Shown: positions 36,518-45,746 of the stretch, one piece after another
Position numbering within the stretch: position 1 is the first letter of the stretch
Layout of the letters: each line of letters begins with the position of its first letter
Notes under the pieces: model-generated
What the model was told of the DNA's origin: nothing
Database searches by the model: none
The model's input: the letters and a program-made list of their open reading frames with translations, nothing else
Program-made: the position numbers and the translations under genes
Assembly: GCA_003280915.1 (NCBI GenBank)
Contig: QCDL01000003.1
Location: 113,411 to 177,410 of the forward strand
DNA: 64,000 nucleotides
Direction of reading: 5' to 3'
Source of the DNA: Prochlorococcus sp. AG-355-I04
Lineage (GTDB): Bacteria; Cyanobacteriota; Cyanobacteriia; PCC-6307; Cyanobiaceae

Positions 36518-36551
36518 TAAACCATTGATTAAGGGATACATCAATGGTTTA
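36518..36551 (-). terminator. 12-bp perfect hairpin downstream of the 67-aa gene
   Basis: TAAACCATTGAT (36518-36529) pairs completely with ATCAATGGTTTA (36540-36551) around a 10-base loop. It starts 14 bases after the stop of the minus-strand 67-aa gene. The bases beyond it on that strand are AT-rich but not a pure T run, so it may be a terminator or a stabilising 3' hairpin. Confidence 0.5.
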
Positions 36552-36564
36552 AAACTATTTATGA

Positions 36565-36768
36565 TCAGTCATCTAGAAGATGAACTCCTTCTCCTACATC
36601 AGGAGTGAATTTACAATATTTTTCAAAAATAAGTCCAACGCCTCGCATTTTTTCTCCTAATTCATCGTTAAATTTATTCCATTCTTCCGATTCACGATCA
36701 GGTAAATACCACCCTTGTTTTTCTACCATGCTTGTTATTAATGTATAGTCCCATTCTATGTATGCCAT
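36565..36768 (-). CDS. Small hypothetical protein, 67 aa
   Basis: 67 residues, acidic, soluble (MAYIEWDYTLITSMVEKQGWYLP, then an amphipathic helix, ending FTPDVGEGVHLLDD). I do not recognise a family. It stands alone between the photolyase operon and divergent trmH, and has its own downstream hairpin, which supports expression as a single gene. Aromatic content and regular helix pattern suggest a real protein. Confidence 0.6.
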   Translation of the reverse strand: MAYIEWDYTLITSMVEKQGWYLPDRESEEWNKFNDELGEKMRGVGLIFEKYCKFTPDVGEGVHLLDD

Positions 36769-36864
36769 TGAGTTAATTTAAACTACTAAAATATTATAAA
36801 CCAAGAGATTTAATAGGTAATCAATTTTTTTTGAATATAATTTAAAAGTGTGAAAAAATTATAA

Positions 36865-37536
36865 ATGTCAATTTTGCCGAGAAGATTTGAACGAATCAAA
36901 AATGTTTTAGATTGCAGAATGAAAAACTTGACTGTTTTAGTTGAGGATGTCAATAAACCACATAATTTATCGGCGATATTAAGGACATGTGATGCGGCAG
37001 GAGTTTTCGAAGCAAATTTTATTAGCAAAACGAATGCCGTTAAGACTTTTAATAGTACAGCTCAAGGAAGTCAAAAATGGGTAAAACTGAATAATCATGA
37101 AAACACTATCACTGCAATATCTGATTTAAAGAATAAGGGGTTTAAATTATATGGAACGACTCTTAATAGTGAATCAGTAGATTATAGAAATTTTGATTAT
37201 TCTCAAAATACATGTTTTGTTTTAGGAGCAGAAAAATGGGGACTAAGTAATGAACTTATATCAATGGTTGATCAATCAATTTTTATACCTATGAGAGGTA
37301 TGGTTCAATCTCTGAATGTTTCAGTTGCTGCTTCTGTATTATTATTTGAAGCTGTTCGCCAGAGAAAAAATAAAGGTATATTGCCCGCTAATGGAGAAGG
37401 GTTAAATATGGATGAATATCAAAAAACACTTTTTGAATGGTGTTACCCAGAATTAGCTGCGGTGTATAAAAAATCAGCTAAAGAATATCCAAAGTTGAAT
37501 GATCAAGGAGAACTTGATCCTGTTGCAGATAACTAA
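36865..37536 (+). CDS. trmH: tRNA (guanosine-2'-O-)-methyltransferase
   Basis: 223 residues of the SPOUT methyltransferase fold. TrmH methylates the 2'-hydroxyl of G18 in the D-loop of tRNAs. The three SPOUT motifs are present: NKPHNLSAILRTCDAAGVFE (catalytic Arg), FVLGAEKWGLSNELI and IPMRGMVQSLNVSVAASVLLFEA. The length and the N-terminal RRFERIKNVLDCRMKNLTVLVEDV match the TrmH branch rather than RlmB. It is convergent with the ABC permease gene (2-base gap). Confidence 0.94.
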   Translation: MSILPRRFERIKNVLDCRMKNLTVLVEDVNKPHNLSAILRTCDAAGVFEANFISKTNAVKTFNSTAQGSQKWVKLNNHENTITAISDLKNKGFKLYGTTLNSESVDYRNFDYSQNTCFVLGAEKWGLSNELISMVDQSIFIPMRGMVQSLNVSVAASVLLFEAVRQRKNKGILPANGEGLNMDEYQKTLFEWCYPELAAVYKKSAKEYPKLNDQGELDPVADN

Positions 37537-37538
37537 AT

Positions 37539-38384
37539 TTATTCAGAATTTTGACTATCAAAAATTTCTTCAAGGTCCTCTCCGATAAAAGAAAGACCTA
37601 AAACTAAAAAAAACATTGCCAAACCTGGGAACAAAGCCGTCCACCAGATACCTGTAGGTAAAGCGGCAAGAGCCAGATTTAAATCACTTCCCCACTCTGG
37701 GACATCCGCAGGAACGCCAAGGCCTAAAAATCCTAAACTTCCTAATACCAAAACAGCATCTGCAGCATTTAGGGTAAGCAGAATAGGCAATGGTGTTATT
37801 ACATTTGGGAGAATATATTTAAAAATAATTTTTTTAACATCAGCTCCTGCAACTTGAGCTGCCTCCACATAAGTTTCGGATTTAACCAATATTGTCTGAT
37901 TTCTGATTAATCTAAAATATTGAGGAGAGTAAACAATACACAATGCCAAAGCCGCGTTAAGGATACCCTTACCCAATACAAAAGCCACAACAACTGAAAG
38001 TAAAATTACAGGTATTGAAAAAATAGTATCCATTATTAGTGATAAGCATTTATCAAAAAAACCACCAAAATATCCACTTAATAATCCCAATGGCAAACCC
38101 AAACTTAATGAAAAAAGAATAGCTAAGAATACAACTTCTATCGCTAATGATGATCCTTGCAAAGTTCTTAAACAAACATCTCTTCCTAATCTATCTGTGC
38201 CACAAAAATGATTAAGAGAAGGAGGGGCAAAGATATCATTGCTTAACATTGAAAATGAATAGCCAAAAAAATTATTGACCTCTAAAAATTTCATTATTAA
38301 AACAACAAGAAGATAAAAAAGTACAATTAAAAATCCAGCCTTTCTGATATTTGCGCCGACACGATTAAATGAGTTAATATCCAA
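37539..38384 (-). CDS. ABC transporter permease, DppC/oligopeptide type
   Basis: 281 residues with about six membrane helices. The N-terminal OppC/DppC segment FAPPSLNHFCGTDRLGRDVCLRTLQGS and the ATPase-contact loop EAAQVAGADVKKIIFKYILPNVITPL near residue 180 are typical. The protein passes peptides, nickel or a similar solute through the plasma membrane. No partner genes are adjacent here; the binding protein, second permease and ATPase must be encoded elsewhere. Start ATG at 38384. Confidence 0.9.
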   Translation of the reverse strand: MDINSFNRVGANIRKAGFLIVLFYLLVVLIMKFLEVNNFFGYSFSMLSNDIFAPPSLNHFCGTDRLGRDVCLRTLQGSSLAIEVVFLAILFSLSLGLPLGLLSGYFGGFFDKCLSLIMDTIFSIPVILLSVVVAFVLGKGILNAALALCIVYSPQYFRLIRNQTILVKSETYVEAAQVAGADVKKIIFKYILPNVITPLPILLTLNAADAVLVLGSLGFLGLGVPADVPEWGSDLNLALAALPTGIWWTALFPGLAMFFLVLGLSFIGEDLEEIFDSQNSE

Positions 38385-38463
38385 AATCTTTTTTTAAAGA
38401 TATAAATGAAATATACCCAATTCTTTTAAAAATAAATAGCTATAAATTTTAAATTAAAAGAAA

Positions 38464-40272
38464 TTACTGATTTAATTTCAAGACTGCCATAAAAGCTTCT
38501 TGAGGGACTTCAACTTTACCCATTGCCTTCATCCTCTTTTTACCCTTGGCTTGTTTCTTTAAAAGTTTCTTTTTCCTAGAAATATCCCCGCCATAACATT
38601 TAGATAAAACATCTTTTCGCAAAGCACTTATGCTTTCGCTTGCAATAATCCTGCTACCGATTGATGCTTGAATAGGTATTTTAAATTGTTGTTTTGGAAT
38701 AAGTTCTTTTAATTTCTCAACTAAACTTCTGCCAATTCCATAAGCCTTATCTTTATGAACAATAGAAGTTAATGGATCTGCTCTTTCTGAATTTATTAGA
38801 ACATCTAATCTAACAAGGTCATTTTTTCTATAGCCAATCAAATGATATTCCATTGATGCATACCCTTGGGTTCTACTTTTCATTTGATCAAAGAAATCTG
38901 TAACAACTTCTGCTAATGGAATTTCATAAATCAAGGTAACTCGATCTGTTGTGATGTATTTCATATCTATAAATACACCCCTTCTTTCCTGACATAAACC
39001 CATTAATGTTCCATTAAATTCATTGGGAGCATAAATTTCCATTTTCACATAAGGCTCTTCTATTGATTCTCTAAGTTGTGGATCAGGAATTGTAGAAGGA
39101 TTATCAATAAAGATATGTTCCTGCTGATTTAAATTTACTTTATAAATAACTGATGGTGCGGTTACGATTAGATCCAAGTCATATTCTCTTTCTAATCTTT
39201 CTTGAACAATCTCCATATGAAGAAGTCCTAGGAATCCGCACCTAAATCCAAAGCCCATTGCGCTACTGGTTTCGGGCTCATATTTTAAAGCTGCATCAGA
39301 TAATTGTAATTTTTCTAGTGATACTCTTAAATCTGGGAATTGATCAGCATCAGTCGGGAATAAGCCACAAAAAACCATAGGATTTGCTGTCTTATATCCA
39401 GGCAAAGGATCATTGGCAGGTGAATTTAAAAGAGTAATCGTATCTCCTACTCTCGCATCAGCAACTGATTTTATAGAAGCAGCTAAATAACCAACTTCTC
39501 CTGCATGTAATTCATCAACTTGCTGCTGATCAGGCGCCATTATTCCTATCTCATCTAGTTCATAATTTTTCTTACTTGCCATTAATAATATTTTTTCTCT
39601 CTTATTTAGAGACCCAGATATCACCCTGAAATAAACAATAACTCCCCTGTAAGGATCATAATAAGAATCAAAAATCAGTGCCTTTGTAGGAAGTTTAATT
39701 TCATCTTGAGGAGGAGGTACTCTTCTCACGATTGCTTCCAAAATATCTTTAATACCAACTCCAGTTTTTGCTGAACAATTTATTGCATTAGATGTATCAA
39801 GTCCAATAATTTCCTCTATTTCTTGTTTTATTTTTTCAGCATCAGCCCCTGGTAAATCAACTTTATTTAAAACAGGAATTATTTCAAGATTATTTTCTAA
39901 GGCAAGATAAACATTAGCTAAGGTTTGAGCTTCTACTCCTTGACTTGCATCAACAACAAGTAAGGCGCCTTCACAAGCTTGAAGAGATCTACTAACCTCA
40001 TAAGAGAAATCAACATGCCCTGGAGTATCTATTAAGTTCAAAACATATTCTTGGGAATCGTCAGCTTTATATTTCATCCTTGCGGCCTGTAACTTGATAG
40101 TAATTCCTCTCTCTCTTTCAAGATCCATACTGTCCAAAAATTGTTCTTGCATATCCCTTTGCTGCACAGTACCAGTATCTTGAAGCAACCTATCTGCAAG
40201 GGTAGATTTACCATGGTCAATATGAGCGATTATGCAGAAATTTCTAATTTTTGAAACCGATATATCAGTCAT
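38464..40272 (-). CDS. lepA: Elongation factor 4 (LepA)
   Basis: 602 residues, the standard LepA length. It is a ribosome-associated GTPase thought to help back-translocation or initiation. The GTP motifs are [14 protein letters not shown] (G1), DTPGHVDF (G3) and NKVDLPGA (G4). The rest follows LepA order, including the [16 protein letters not shown] and [24 protein letters not shown] segments and the C-terminal [19 protein letters not shown] with the basic tail [15 protein letters not shown]. It is monocistronic, facing away from mqo with a 55-base gap. Confidence 0.97.
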
Positions 40273-40327
40273 ATAGAAAGAAAAATTCTCCTCTTATTAC
40301 ATCTTGATTAATATTAGCTAATTAGAA

Positions 40328-41824
40328 TTATGGATGGAAACCAAAAATGGAATTATTTCTTTTTTTAATTTCTTTTATGAAGGTATTGTAATTTTCAGAG
40401 ACTGATAGTTCTGGATAAATTAAGTCATTTATTTTTTTCTTAAGATTATACTTATCGTTTAAAAATAAAGCAGATTTTTCAAGAACCTCAACCATAATTG
40501 AAACCGCAGTACTTGCTCCCGGAGAGGCTCCCAACAAAGCAGATAATGATCCATCAGATGAATTTACAATCTCAGTTCCAAATTTCAAAGAACCACCACC
40601 TTCAGTTTTTTTAATTATTTGGACTCTTTGACCAGCATTCTTTAAATACCAATCAGAAGGATTAGCTGATGGCATCATATTCTTTAAATTCTCAACTCTT
40701 GAGTTATGGTTCTTTAATGATTGTGATATTAGGTAATTAATTAAATCGTTGTTCTTGAAACCAACGTCTAACATAGAAAAAATATTATTCTTTTTAATTG
40801 AACTAAATAAGTCAAAGTATGAGCTTTGTTTTAGAAATTTCGTTGTAAATCCAGCAAAAGGTCCATATAAAAGAAGTTTTTTATCATCAATCCATCTGGT
40901 GTCTAAATGAGGCACAGACATTGGTGGCGATCCAATATCAGCTTTACCATAAACTTTTGAGTTATGTTTTTCTGTAAGATCTTTTTTCTCGCAAATAAGC
41001 CATTTCCCACTAACAGGAAATCCACCATAACTTTTTGCTTCTGGAATTTTTGATTTTTGTAAATAATTAATTGTTTTTCCACCAGCACCAAGAAAAACGT
41101 AACCAGTTCTAATTGAAGTTTTTCTACCTTCAGAACTGATTTCTAGTTCCCATTGTTTTTTATCAATTTTCTTTAAATCTAATAATTCTGTTTTGTATCT
41201 TATTTCAACATTTTTGTTTAAGGAAACTAATGACAAATACTCTTTAGTTAAAGCCTCAAAATTAATATCAGTTCCTCTAGCTATTCTGGTAGCAGCAATT
41301 TGAGTAAATTGATTTCTATCTTTTGTTATTAGAGGAGCCCATGATGAAATTTCATCAAAAGATGTAGAAAATTCCATATCGATAAATTCAGGATTTTCAG
41401 TCATTTTCTGAAATCTTTTTTTTAAAAAAGAAATATTATCCTGACCAGACACAAAGCTAATATGAGGAATAAATTTTAGAAACTTCTTAATATCAATTTT
41501 CCCTGCTTCATACAATGAGGCCCATAAAGACATGGATGTTTCAAAAGAACGATTTATTGAGAGCGCTTTATCTATTTTTAGATTTCCTAATTCATCTAAA
41601 GGGGTATAGTTTAATTCGCAATTAGCGGCATGTCCTGTACCTGCATTATTAAAAGCGCCAGTACTTTCACTTCCTGGAGCATTTAATTTTTCTATAATAA
41701 GAAATTTTATATCTGGTAAAACTTCTGAAATTAGGAGGGCTAAAGTACTACTCATTATCCCCGCTCCTACTAAGACTGCATCAAAGTAACTGTTGTCATT
41801 AGTGGGATTTTTAGATGAAGTCAC
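40328..41824 (-). CDS. mqo: Malate:quinone oxidoreductase
   Basis: 498 residues. Mqo oxidises malate to oxaloacetate and passes electrons to the quinone pool at the inner face of the membrane; FAD is bound by the N-terminal Rossmann motif [18 protein letters not shown]. Family features include [33 protein letters not shown] and GGFPVSGKW and the C-terminal [27 protein letters not shown]. It replaces NAD-linked malate dehydrogenase in Prochlorococcus. It is divergent from the NifU-like gene. Confidence 0.95.
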   Translation of the reverse strand: MTSSKNPTNDNSYFDAVLVGAGIMSSTLALLISEVLPDIKFLIIEKLNAPGSESTGAFNNAGTGHAANCELNYTPLDELGNLKIDKALSINRSFETSMSLWASLYEAGKIDIKKFLKFIPHISFVSGQDNISFLKKRFQKMTENPEFIDMEFSTSFDEISSWAPLITKDRNQFTQIAATRIARGTDINFEALTKEYLSLVSLNKNVEIRYKTELLDLKKIDKKQWELEISSEGRKTSIRTGYVFLGAGGKTINYLQKSKIPEAKSYGGFPVSGKWLICEKKDLTEKHNSKVYGKADIGSPPMSVPHLDTRWIDDKKLLLYGPFAGFTTKFLKQSSYFDLFSSIKKNNIFSMLDVGFKNNDLINYLISQSLKNHNSRVENLKNMMPSANPSDWYLKNAGQRVQIIKKTEGGGSLKFGTEIVNSSDGSLSALLGASPGASTAVSIMVEVLEKSALFLNDKYNLKKKINDLIYPELSVSENYNTFIKEIKKRNNSIFGFHP

Positions 41825-41894
41825 AACAGAAAATTATCTTTTTTGCAATTAATCAGATTTCTTTCTAGGCTTATTATAAAGTTAATACAAAATT

Positions 41895-42140
41895 ATGAGT
41901 ACTGAAACACTCTCACTGACAAACGAAAATGTAGAAAAAGTCCTTGACGAGCTAAGACCTTTTTTAATTTCTGATGGAGGTAATGTGGAGATTGCAGAAA
42001 TAGATGGTCCAATTGTCAAGGTCAGACTTCAAGGAGCATGTGGTAGTTGCCCAAGTAGCACTATGACTCTCAAAATGGGTATTGAAAGAAAGTTAAAAGA
42101 AATGATTCCTGAAATAAGCGAAGTTGTCCAGGTTTTATAA
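41895..42140 (+). CDS. NifU-like iron-sulfur scaffold protein
   Basis: 81 residues, equal to the C-terminal NifU domain alone (Nfu). The cluster-binding motif is [19 protein letters not shown] with a CxxC at about residues 52-55. In cyanobacteria such short Nfu proteins are major scaffolds that deliver iron-sulfur clusters, including to photosystem I. The start ATG at 41895 fits the family N-terminus ([26 protein letters not shown]). It is divergent from mqo. Confidence 0.93.
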   Translation: MSTETLSLTNENVEKVLDELRPFLISDGGNVEIAEIDGPIVKVRLQGACGSCPSSTMTLKMGIERKLKEMIPEISEVVQVL

Positions 42141-42162
42141 AAATTTTTAACTGAAATATATA

Positions 42163-42420
42163 TTATTTAGTTTTTAATTCCTTCAACAAAGATGATTCCA
42201 TATCAAGGCAATCAATTGGAAGTCCTTGACCAATAGCGATTAAAAGAGGTGCAAGAATTCCTAAAGTAAAAACTAAATTTGATTGGCTTACATCATATTT
42301 ACTTAAAGTAAAAGTTATCAAATAAATAATTGAAAAATAAGCATGTAGTGAAAAAAATTCTTTTGGCTTTAACACTGGCCACCTTAAAGTATTTCCCAAG
42401 AAATATAAAAAACCTGTCAT
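42163..42420 (-). CDS. Small hypothetical membrane protein, 85 aa
   Basis: 85 residues with two hydrophobic segments (about 24-41 and 48-65), starting MTGFLYFLGNTLRWPVLKPKEFF and ending with a Leu/Lys-rich tail. I cannot name a family. It is convergent with the NifU-like gene and divergent from the riboswitch-controlled gene. Two-helix layout and start codon context support a translated gene. Confidence 0.6.
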   Translation of the reverse strand: MTGFLYFLGNTLRWPVLKPKEFFSLHAYFSIIYLITFTLSKYDVSQSNLVFTLGILAPLLIAIGQGLPIDCLDMESSLLKELKTK

Positions 42421-42570
42421 AAATAAATAGTTACATGAAGATTAAACCAAATATAAACATAAACCTTTTTAGAGACTATTTATAAAAAAATTTACCTAAG
42501 ATAATAATTAAAAAAATATTAAATCTTCGTTTCTATTTGTAAAAGCTAGACATGCAGTTAAAAATACGCT

Positions 42571-42576
42571 TATAAT
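42571..42576 (+). promoter_or_regulatory. Putative -10 element (TATAAT) of the glutamine riboswitch transcript
   Basis: A perfect TATAAT lies 26 bases before the aptamer helix P1. Transcription would start near 42583, exactly where a 5-bp hairpin (GTAGC at 42583-42587 with GCTAC at 42592-42596) begins. A -35 box is not obvious. The fit of position with the structured leader makes it a good candidate. Confidence 0.55.
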
Positions 42577-42598
42577 TATTTTGTAGCAATCGCTACTT

Positions 42599-42651
42599 TT
42601 TCGTTCACCCTCATTTGAGGGCGCAGTTCGAGTCATACCATGGAACGGGGG
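42599..42651 (+). ncRNA. Glutamine-II riboswitch (Downstream-peptide motif)
   Basis: P1 is CGTTC (42602-42606) pairing with GAACG (42643-42647). Inside it a hairpin forms from CCCTCA (42608-42613) and TGAGGG (42616-42621). The linking bases GCGCAGTTCGAGTCATACCA and the final GGAACGGGGG match the consensus of the Downstream-peptide RNA as I remember it, shown by others to bind L-glutamine and known mainly from marine cyanobacteria. The G-run that ends the motif is also the only Shine-Dalgarno-like sequence for the following gene, so glutamine should control its translation. It is far richer in GC than its surroundings. Confidence 0.85.
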
Positions 42652-42657
42652 ATGGCC

Positions 42658-42849
42658 GTGTTGTCACATCGAAACATGACTACTTTAACTTACAGAGGTA
42701 AAAACTACGTTCAAAACAAAGAAGCTGCTAAAAAGCAACTTGTTGAACTTACCTACAGAAGAAACGTATACACCAACAGAAGGGATGACGCTTCTTCAAG
42801 TAATGAAAAAGCAGAATTAAATTACAGAGGTGTTAATTACACTAAATAA
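42658..42849 (+). CDS. DUF4278 micro-protein under the glutamine riboswitch
   Basis: From the GTG at 42658 the product has 63 residues. It is basically a threefold repeat of LxYRGxxYxx: LTYRGKNYVQ, LTYRRNVYTN and LNYRGVNYTK, joined by a charged linker. This is the small DUF4278 group; function unknown. I chose 42658 because the GGGGG at 42647-42651 is 6 bases before it. Other in-frame starts are ATG 42640 (inside the aptamer), ATG 42652 (too close to the G-run) and ATG 42676 (start of the repeats). The gene ends with a strong terminator. Nitrogen-status control is inferred from the riboswitch. Confidence 0.78.
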   Translation: MLSHRNMTTLTYRGKNYVQNKEAAKKQLVELTYRRNVYTNRRDDASSSNEKAELNYRGVNYTK

Positions 42850-42866
42850 TTTAATTAAACAAATTA

Positions 42867-42896
42867 AAAGCCCCTTTTTCAGGGGCTTTTTTTTTT
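42867..42896 (+). terminator. Rho-independent terminator of the DUF4278 gene
   Basis: AAAAGCCCC (42866-42874) pairs with GGGGCTTTT (42882-42890) around CTTTTTCA-type loop, followed by an unbroken T run to 42896. This is the clearest intrinsic terminator in the window and isolates the riboswitch transcript from the methyltransferase gene. Confidence 0.92.
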
Positions 42897-42927
42897 GGCT
42901 ATATTTATCAAGAGTCCTTTAAAAAAT

Positions 42928-43722
42928 ATGTCTGAAAGTTGCTGTAATACAAACACATCGAATAAAGCACCTAATCAATTCGATCATAAAGATGCGATTC
43001 AAGAAAGATATGGCTCAGCCGCACAAGAAAAAGAAAGTTGTCTTTGTACACCAGTTGGGTTTGATCCCGTTTTACTTGAAGCAATTCCTCAAGAGGTTAT
43101 AGAAAGAGACTATGGATGTGGTGATCCAACAAAATATGTTCAAAAAAATGATATTGTCTTAGATCTTGGAAGTGGTAGCGGCAAAAATGCTTTCATTTGT
43201 GCCCAAATTGTTGGAAAAGAAGGGAAAGTTATTGGAGTTGATCAGAATCCTGACATGCTTTCTTTATCAAGATCAGCCTCTAAAGAAGTTACAAAAAATA
43301 TAGGTTTCAACAATACAGAATTTCTAGAAGGTTCAATTGAAAAACTTGATGAATTAGATAAAGATTTAAATCCATTAATCGCAGATAAATCAGTAGATAT
43401 TATTTTAAGTAATTGCGTTTTAAACTTGGTAAGTCCAGAATCTAGAAATAACCTTCTAAATAACATAAAAAGAGTTTTAAACGATAATGGAAGAATTGCA
43501 ATTAGCGATATCGTCTCTAACAAAAAAGTTCCTTTAAGATTGCAAAATGATCATGATCTATGGACAGGATGTATTAGTGGAGCATGGTATGAGCCAGAGT
43601 TTATAAGTGATTTTAAAGAACTAGGATTTAAAAATTTAAAATTTGCAGAAAGGAGTTCTGAACCTTGGAAAGTAATTGAGGATATTGAATTTAGGACAGT
43701 AACTTTAGTGGGCAATATTTAA
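42928..43722 (+). CDS. arsM: ArsM-like arsenite/methyltransferase
   Basis: From the ATG at 42928 the protein has 264 residues. SAM motif I is VLDLGSGSGKNAFICA. The three cysteines known to be needed in ArsM arsenite methyltransferases have matches in order: Cys64 in DYGCGDP, Cys163 in LSNCVLNL and Cys215 in WTGCISGA; an N-terminal Cys pair (38/40) may match the fourth. The ArsM-like segments GRIAISDIV and WYEPEFISDFKELGF are present. The product would methylate arsenite, a phosphate-uptake by-product in the oligotrophic sea. The TTG at 42895 is within the terminator tail and an unlikely start. Confidence 0.78.
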   Translation: MSESCCNTNTSNKAPNQFDHKDAIQERYGSAAQEKESCLCTPVGFDPVLLEAIPQEVIERDYGCGDPTKYVQKNDIVLDLGSGSGKNAFICAQIVGKEGKVIGVDQNPDMLSLSRSASKEVTKNIGFNNTEFLEGSIEKLDELDKDLNPLIADKSVDIILSNCVLNLVSPESRNNLLNNIKRVLNDNGRIAISDIVSNKKVPLRLQNDHDLWTGCISGAWYEPEFISDFKELGFKNLKFAERSSEPWKVIEDIEFRTVTLVGNI

Positions 43723-43758
43723 AAAAATTCAAGAGTTGAAAATTTACTATAAATTTCT

Positions 43759-44934
43759 ATGAGAAATAATCCAAGAGATCAAATACCCGCATTAAAAAAT
43801 AAGTATTATTTCAACTATGGTGGTCAAGGACCATTACCAAAATCTTCTCTAGAAGCAATAGTTAAAACTTGGGAAATTATCCAAGATTTAGGTCCATTTA
43901 CCAATGATATGTGGCCTTTTATTTACAAAGAAATATTGACCACAAAAAGAATAATTGCTCAAAAATTAGGTGTCAATTCAAAGAATGTGGCTTTAACCGA
44001 AAACATTTCTTCCGGTATGATTTTGCCCTTTTGGGGAATAAAAGTAGAAGAGGGAGAAGAGTTATTAATAAGTGACTGTGAACATCCTGGAGTAGTAGCT
44101 GCAAGTCGAGAATTTTGCAGAAGAAATAAATTAATATTCAAAATTTTGCCAATCCAAAAAATTAAAAATCTAAACGACGAAAATATAATTTTAGAGATTT
44201 TGAAAAATCTAAATCGTAAGACTAAGATCCTTATTATTTCTCATATCTTATGGAACTTTGGATATAAAATTCCTTTAAAACAAATTTCTATCGAATTAAA
44301 AAATAATCGAGAAGATTCTTATTTACTCGTTGATGGTGCTCAAACCTTTGGGCACATAAATATTGAAAAAGAAGTTTTTTATTCTGATTTATATTCAATA
44401 ACTTCTCATAAATGGGCATGTGGACCAGAAGGACTTGGAGCCATTTATGTCTCAGATAGATTTATTCATGAAACAGATCCAACAATAATTGGTTGGAAAT
44501 CATTAAAAAAAGAACAAGGCATTTATGAGCCTTCAGATAATCTTTTTCATGATGATGCAAGGAAATTTGAAATAGCTACATCTTGTATTCCTTTACTTGC
44601 TGGGCTTCGAAATTCTTTAGATATTTTGGATAAAGACTTCCATGAAAAAGAAAAAAACAAAAATATCAAAAAATTAAGTGGAAAACTTTGGGATGAATTA
44701 AATCAATTAAAGGGTGTTGAATTAGTTTTAGAAAAAAAATATTTAAATGGGATTGTTAGTTTTAATATCGAAAATATTGAAGATAAGGATGAATTTGTGA
44801 AGAAACTTGGAGAAAAGAAAATTTGGATTAGAGTTTTAGAAGATCCAAAATGGTTTAGAGCATGCATACATCAAATAACTACTGAAGCTGAGATTGATTT
44901 ACTTGCTAAAGAAATAAAAAAAATATTGACTTAA
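43759..44934 (+). CDS. Class V aminotransferase, NifS/cysteine desulfurase-like
   Basis: 391 residues, PLP-dependent fold type I. The PLP lysine is in SITSHKWACGPEGLGAIYV (SxHK motif), preceded by VDGAQTFGHI with the PLP-binding Asp. The N-terminus YYFNYGGQGPLPKSSLEAI and the segment LTENISSGMILPFWGI match the group of cysteine desulfurase-like/isopenicillin epimerase-like enzymes rather than the housekeeping SufS/IscS. The usual long desulfurase loop with the active Cys is not evident, so activity on cysteine is doubtful. It follows the ArsM gene in the same direction by 36 bases. Confidence 0.82.
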   Translation: MRNNPRDQIPALKNKYYFNYGGQGPLPKSSLEAIVKTWEIIQDLGPFTNDMWPFIYKEILTTKRIIAQKLGVNSKNVALTENISSGMILPFWGIKVEEGEELLISDCEHPGVVAASREFCRRNKLIFKILPIQKIKNLNDENIILEILKNLNRKTKILIISHILWNFGYKIPLKQISIELKNNREDSYLLVDGAQTFGHINIEKEVFYSDLYSITSHKWACGPEGLGAIYVSDRFIHETDPTIIGWKSLKKEQGIYEPSDNLFHDDARKFEIATSCIPLLAGLRNSLDILDKDFHEKEKNKNIKKLSGKLWDELNQLKGVELVLEKKYLNGIVSFNIENIEDKDEFVKKLGEKKIWIRVLEDPKWFRACIHQITTEAEIDLLAKEIKKILT

Positions 44935-44961
44935 AGATCTATTGATATAAAAAAATTTAGT

Positions 44962-45666
44962 TTACCAAGGTATCTCCGAATTGTCCCATGCAATAAATTT
45001 TCCTGTAGATTCTGGTGATTGATTTTTAATAATATTGATCAGAAATTGGGAGGATTTTTCTTTACTAAATAATTTATGTTCTGGAACAAATTTATGAAAA
45101 GGTCTAGATAAATCAGTATCTACTGTTCCTGGATGAAGCAATGTGATAGCAGCCTTTGGGAAACGTCTAGCCCATTCAATACTTAAAGATTTAAAAAACT
45201 GATTTTGCGCAGATTTTGCAGCTCTATATGAATACCAACCTCCAGTTTGATTATCTCCAATGCTACCAACTCTTGCACTTATACTTGCAAAATTAAAATC
45301 AAAATCTTTTGGTATAAATTCTTCAATCGCTTTAGCTAATAAAATAGGAGAAAAGGCATTTATTGAAAAACTTTCCATCATATTTTTTTTATCAAGATGT
45401 TGTAATCTTTTTTCCGGTTGAAGAGAATCACTATGAAGTCTACCTGTAGCATTAACAACTAGCCTTAATTTTGAAGGATGATTTGATATTTTATTTTTCA
45501 ACTGCAAAAGGGATTGAGAATCCTCTATATCTAATTCCCAAAAAGGATTAAATTCACTTTTTCTTCCACACAAAACAACATCTAAACCTTTTTCACTTTC
45601 ATTCAGATCTTTAGCTAGTTGTGTTCCAATTCCACCTGCGCCTACAACTAAGGCTAAGCCTTTCAT
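44962..45666 (-). CDS. Short-chain dehydrogenase/reductase, CsgA-like
   Basis: 234 residues. The nucleotide motif is VVGAGGIGTQLAKDL near the start, and the catalytic Tyr/Lys pair is in YSYRAAKSAQNQF, with a Ser in FASISARVGSIG. The protein resembles the SDR set that includes CsgA and cyanobacterial C-factor proteins. The C-terminal LHPGTVDTDLSRPF and AWDNSEIPW are typical of that group. The substrate is unknown. It is convergent with the class V aminotransferase gene. Confidence 0.85.
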   Translation of the reverse strand: MKGLALVVGAGGIGTQLAKDLNESEKGLDVVLCGRKSEFNPFWELDIEDSQSLLQLKNKISNHPSKLRLVVNATGRLHSDSLQPEKRLQHLDKKNMMESFSINAFSPILLAKAIEEFIPKDFDFNFASISARVGSIGDNQTGGWYSYRAAKSAQNQFFKSLSIEWARRFPKAAITLLHPGTVDTDLSRPFHKFVPEHKLFSKEKSSQFLINIIKNQSPESTGKFIAWDNSEIPW

Positions 45667-45746
45667 TTTATTAAAAATAACTCCATTGATTCTAAGAAAC
45701 TTTTCTTATGATTTGCGTAAAATCTTTCTTTTTTGATTAGGAAATT

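Noticed and set aside
42895..42927. Upstream TTG start for the ArsM-like protein
   Set aside because: It lies in the terminator T run; the ATG at 42928 gives a normal N-terminus.
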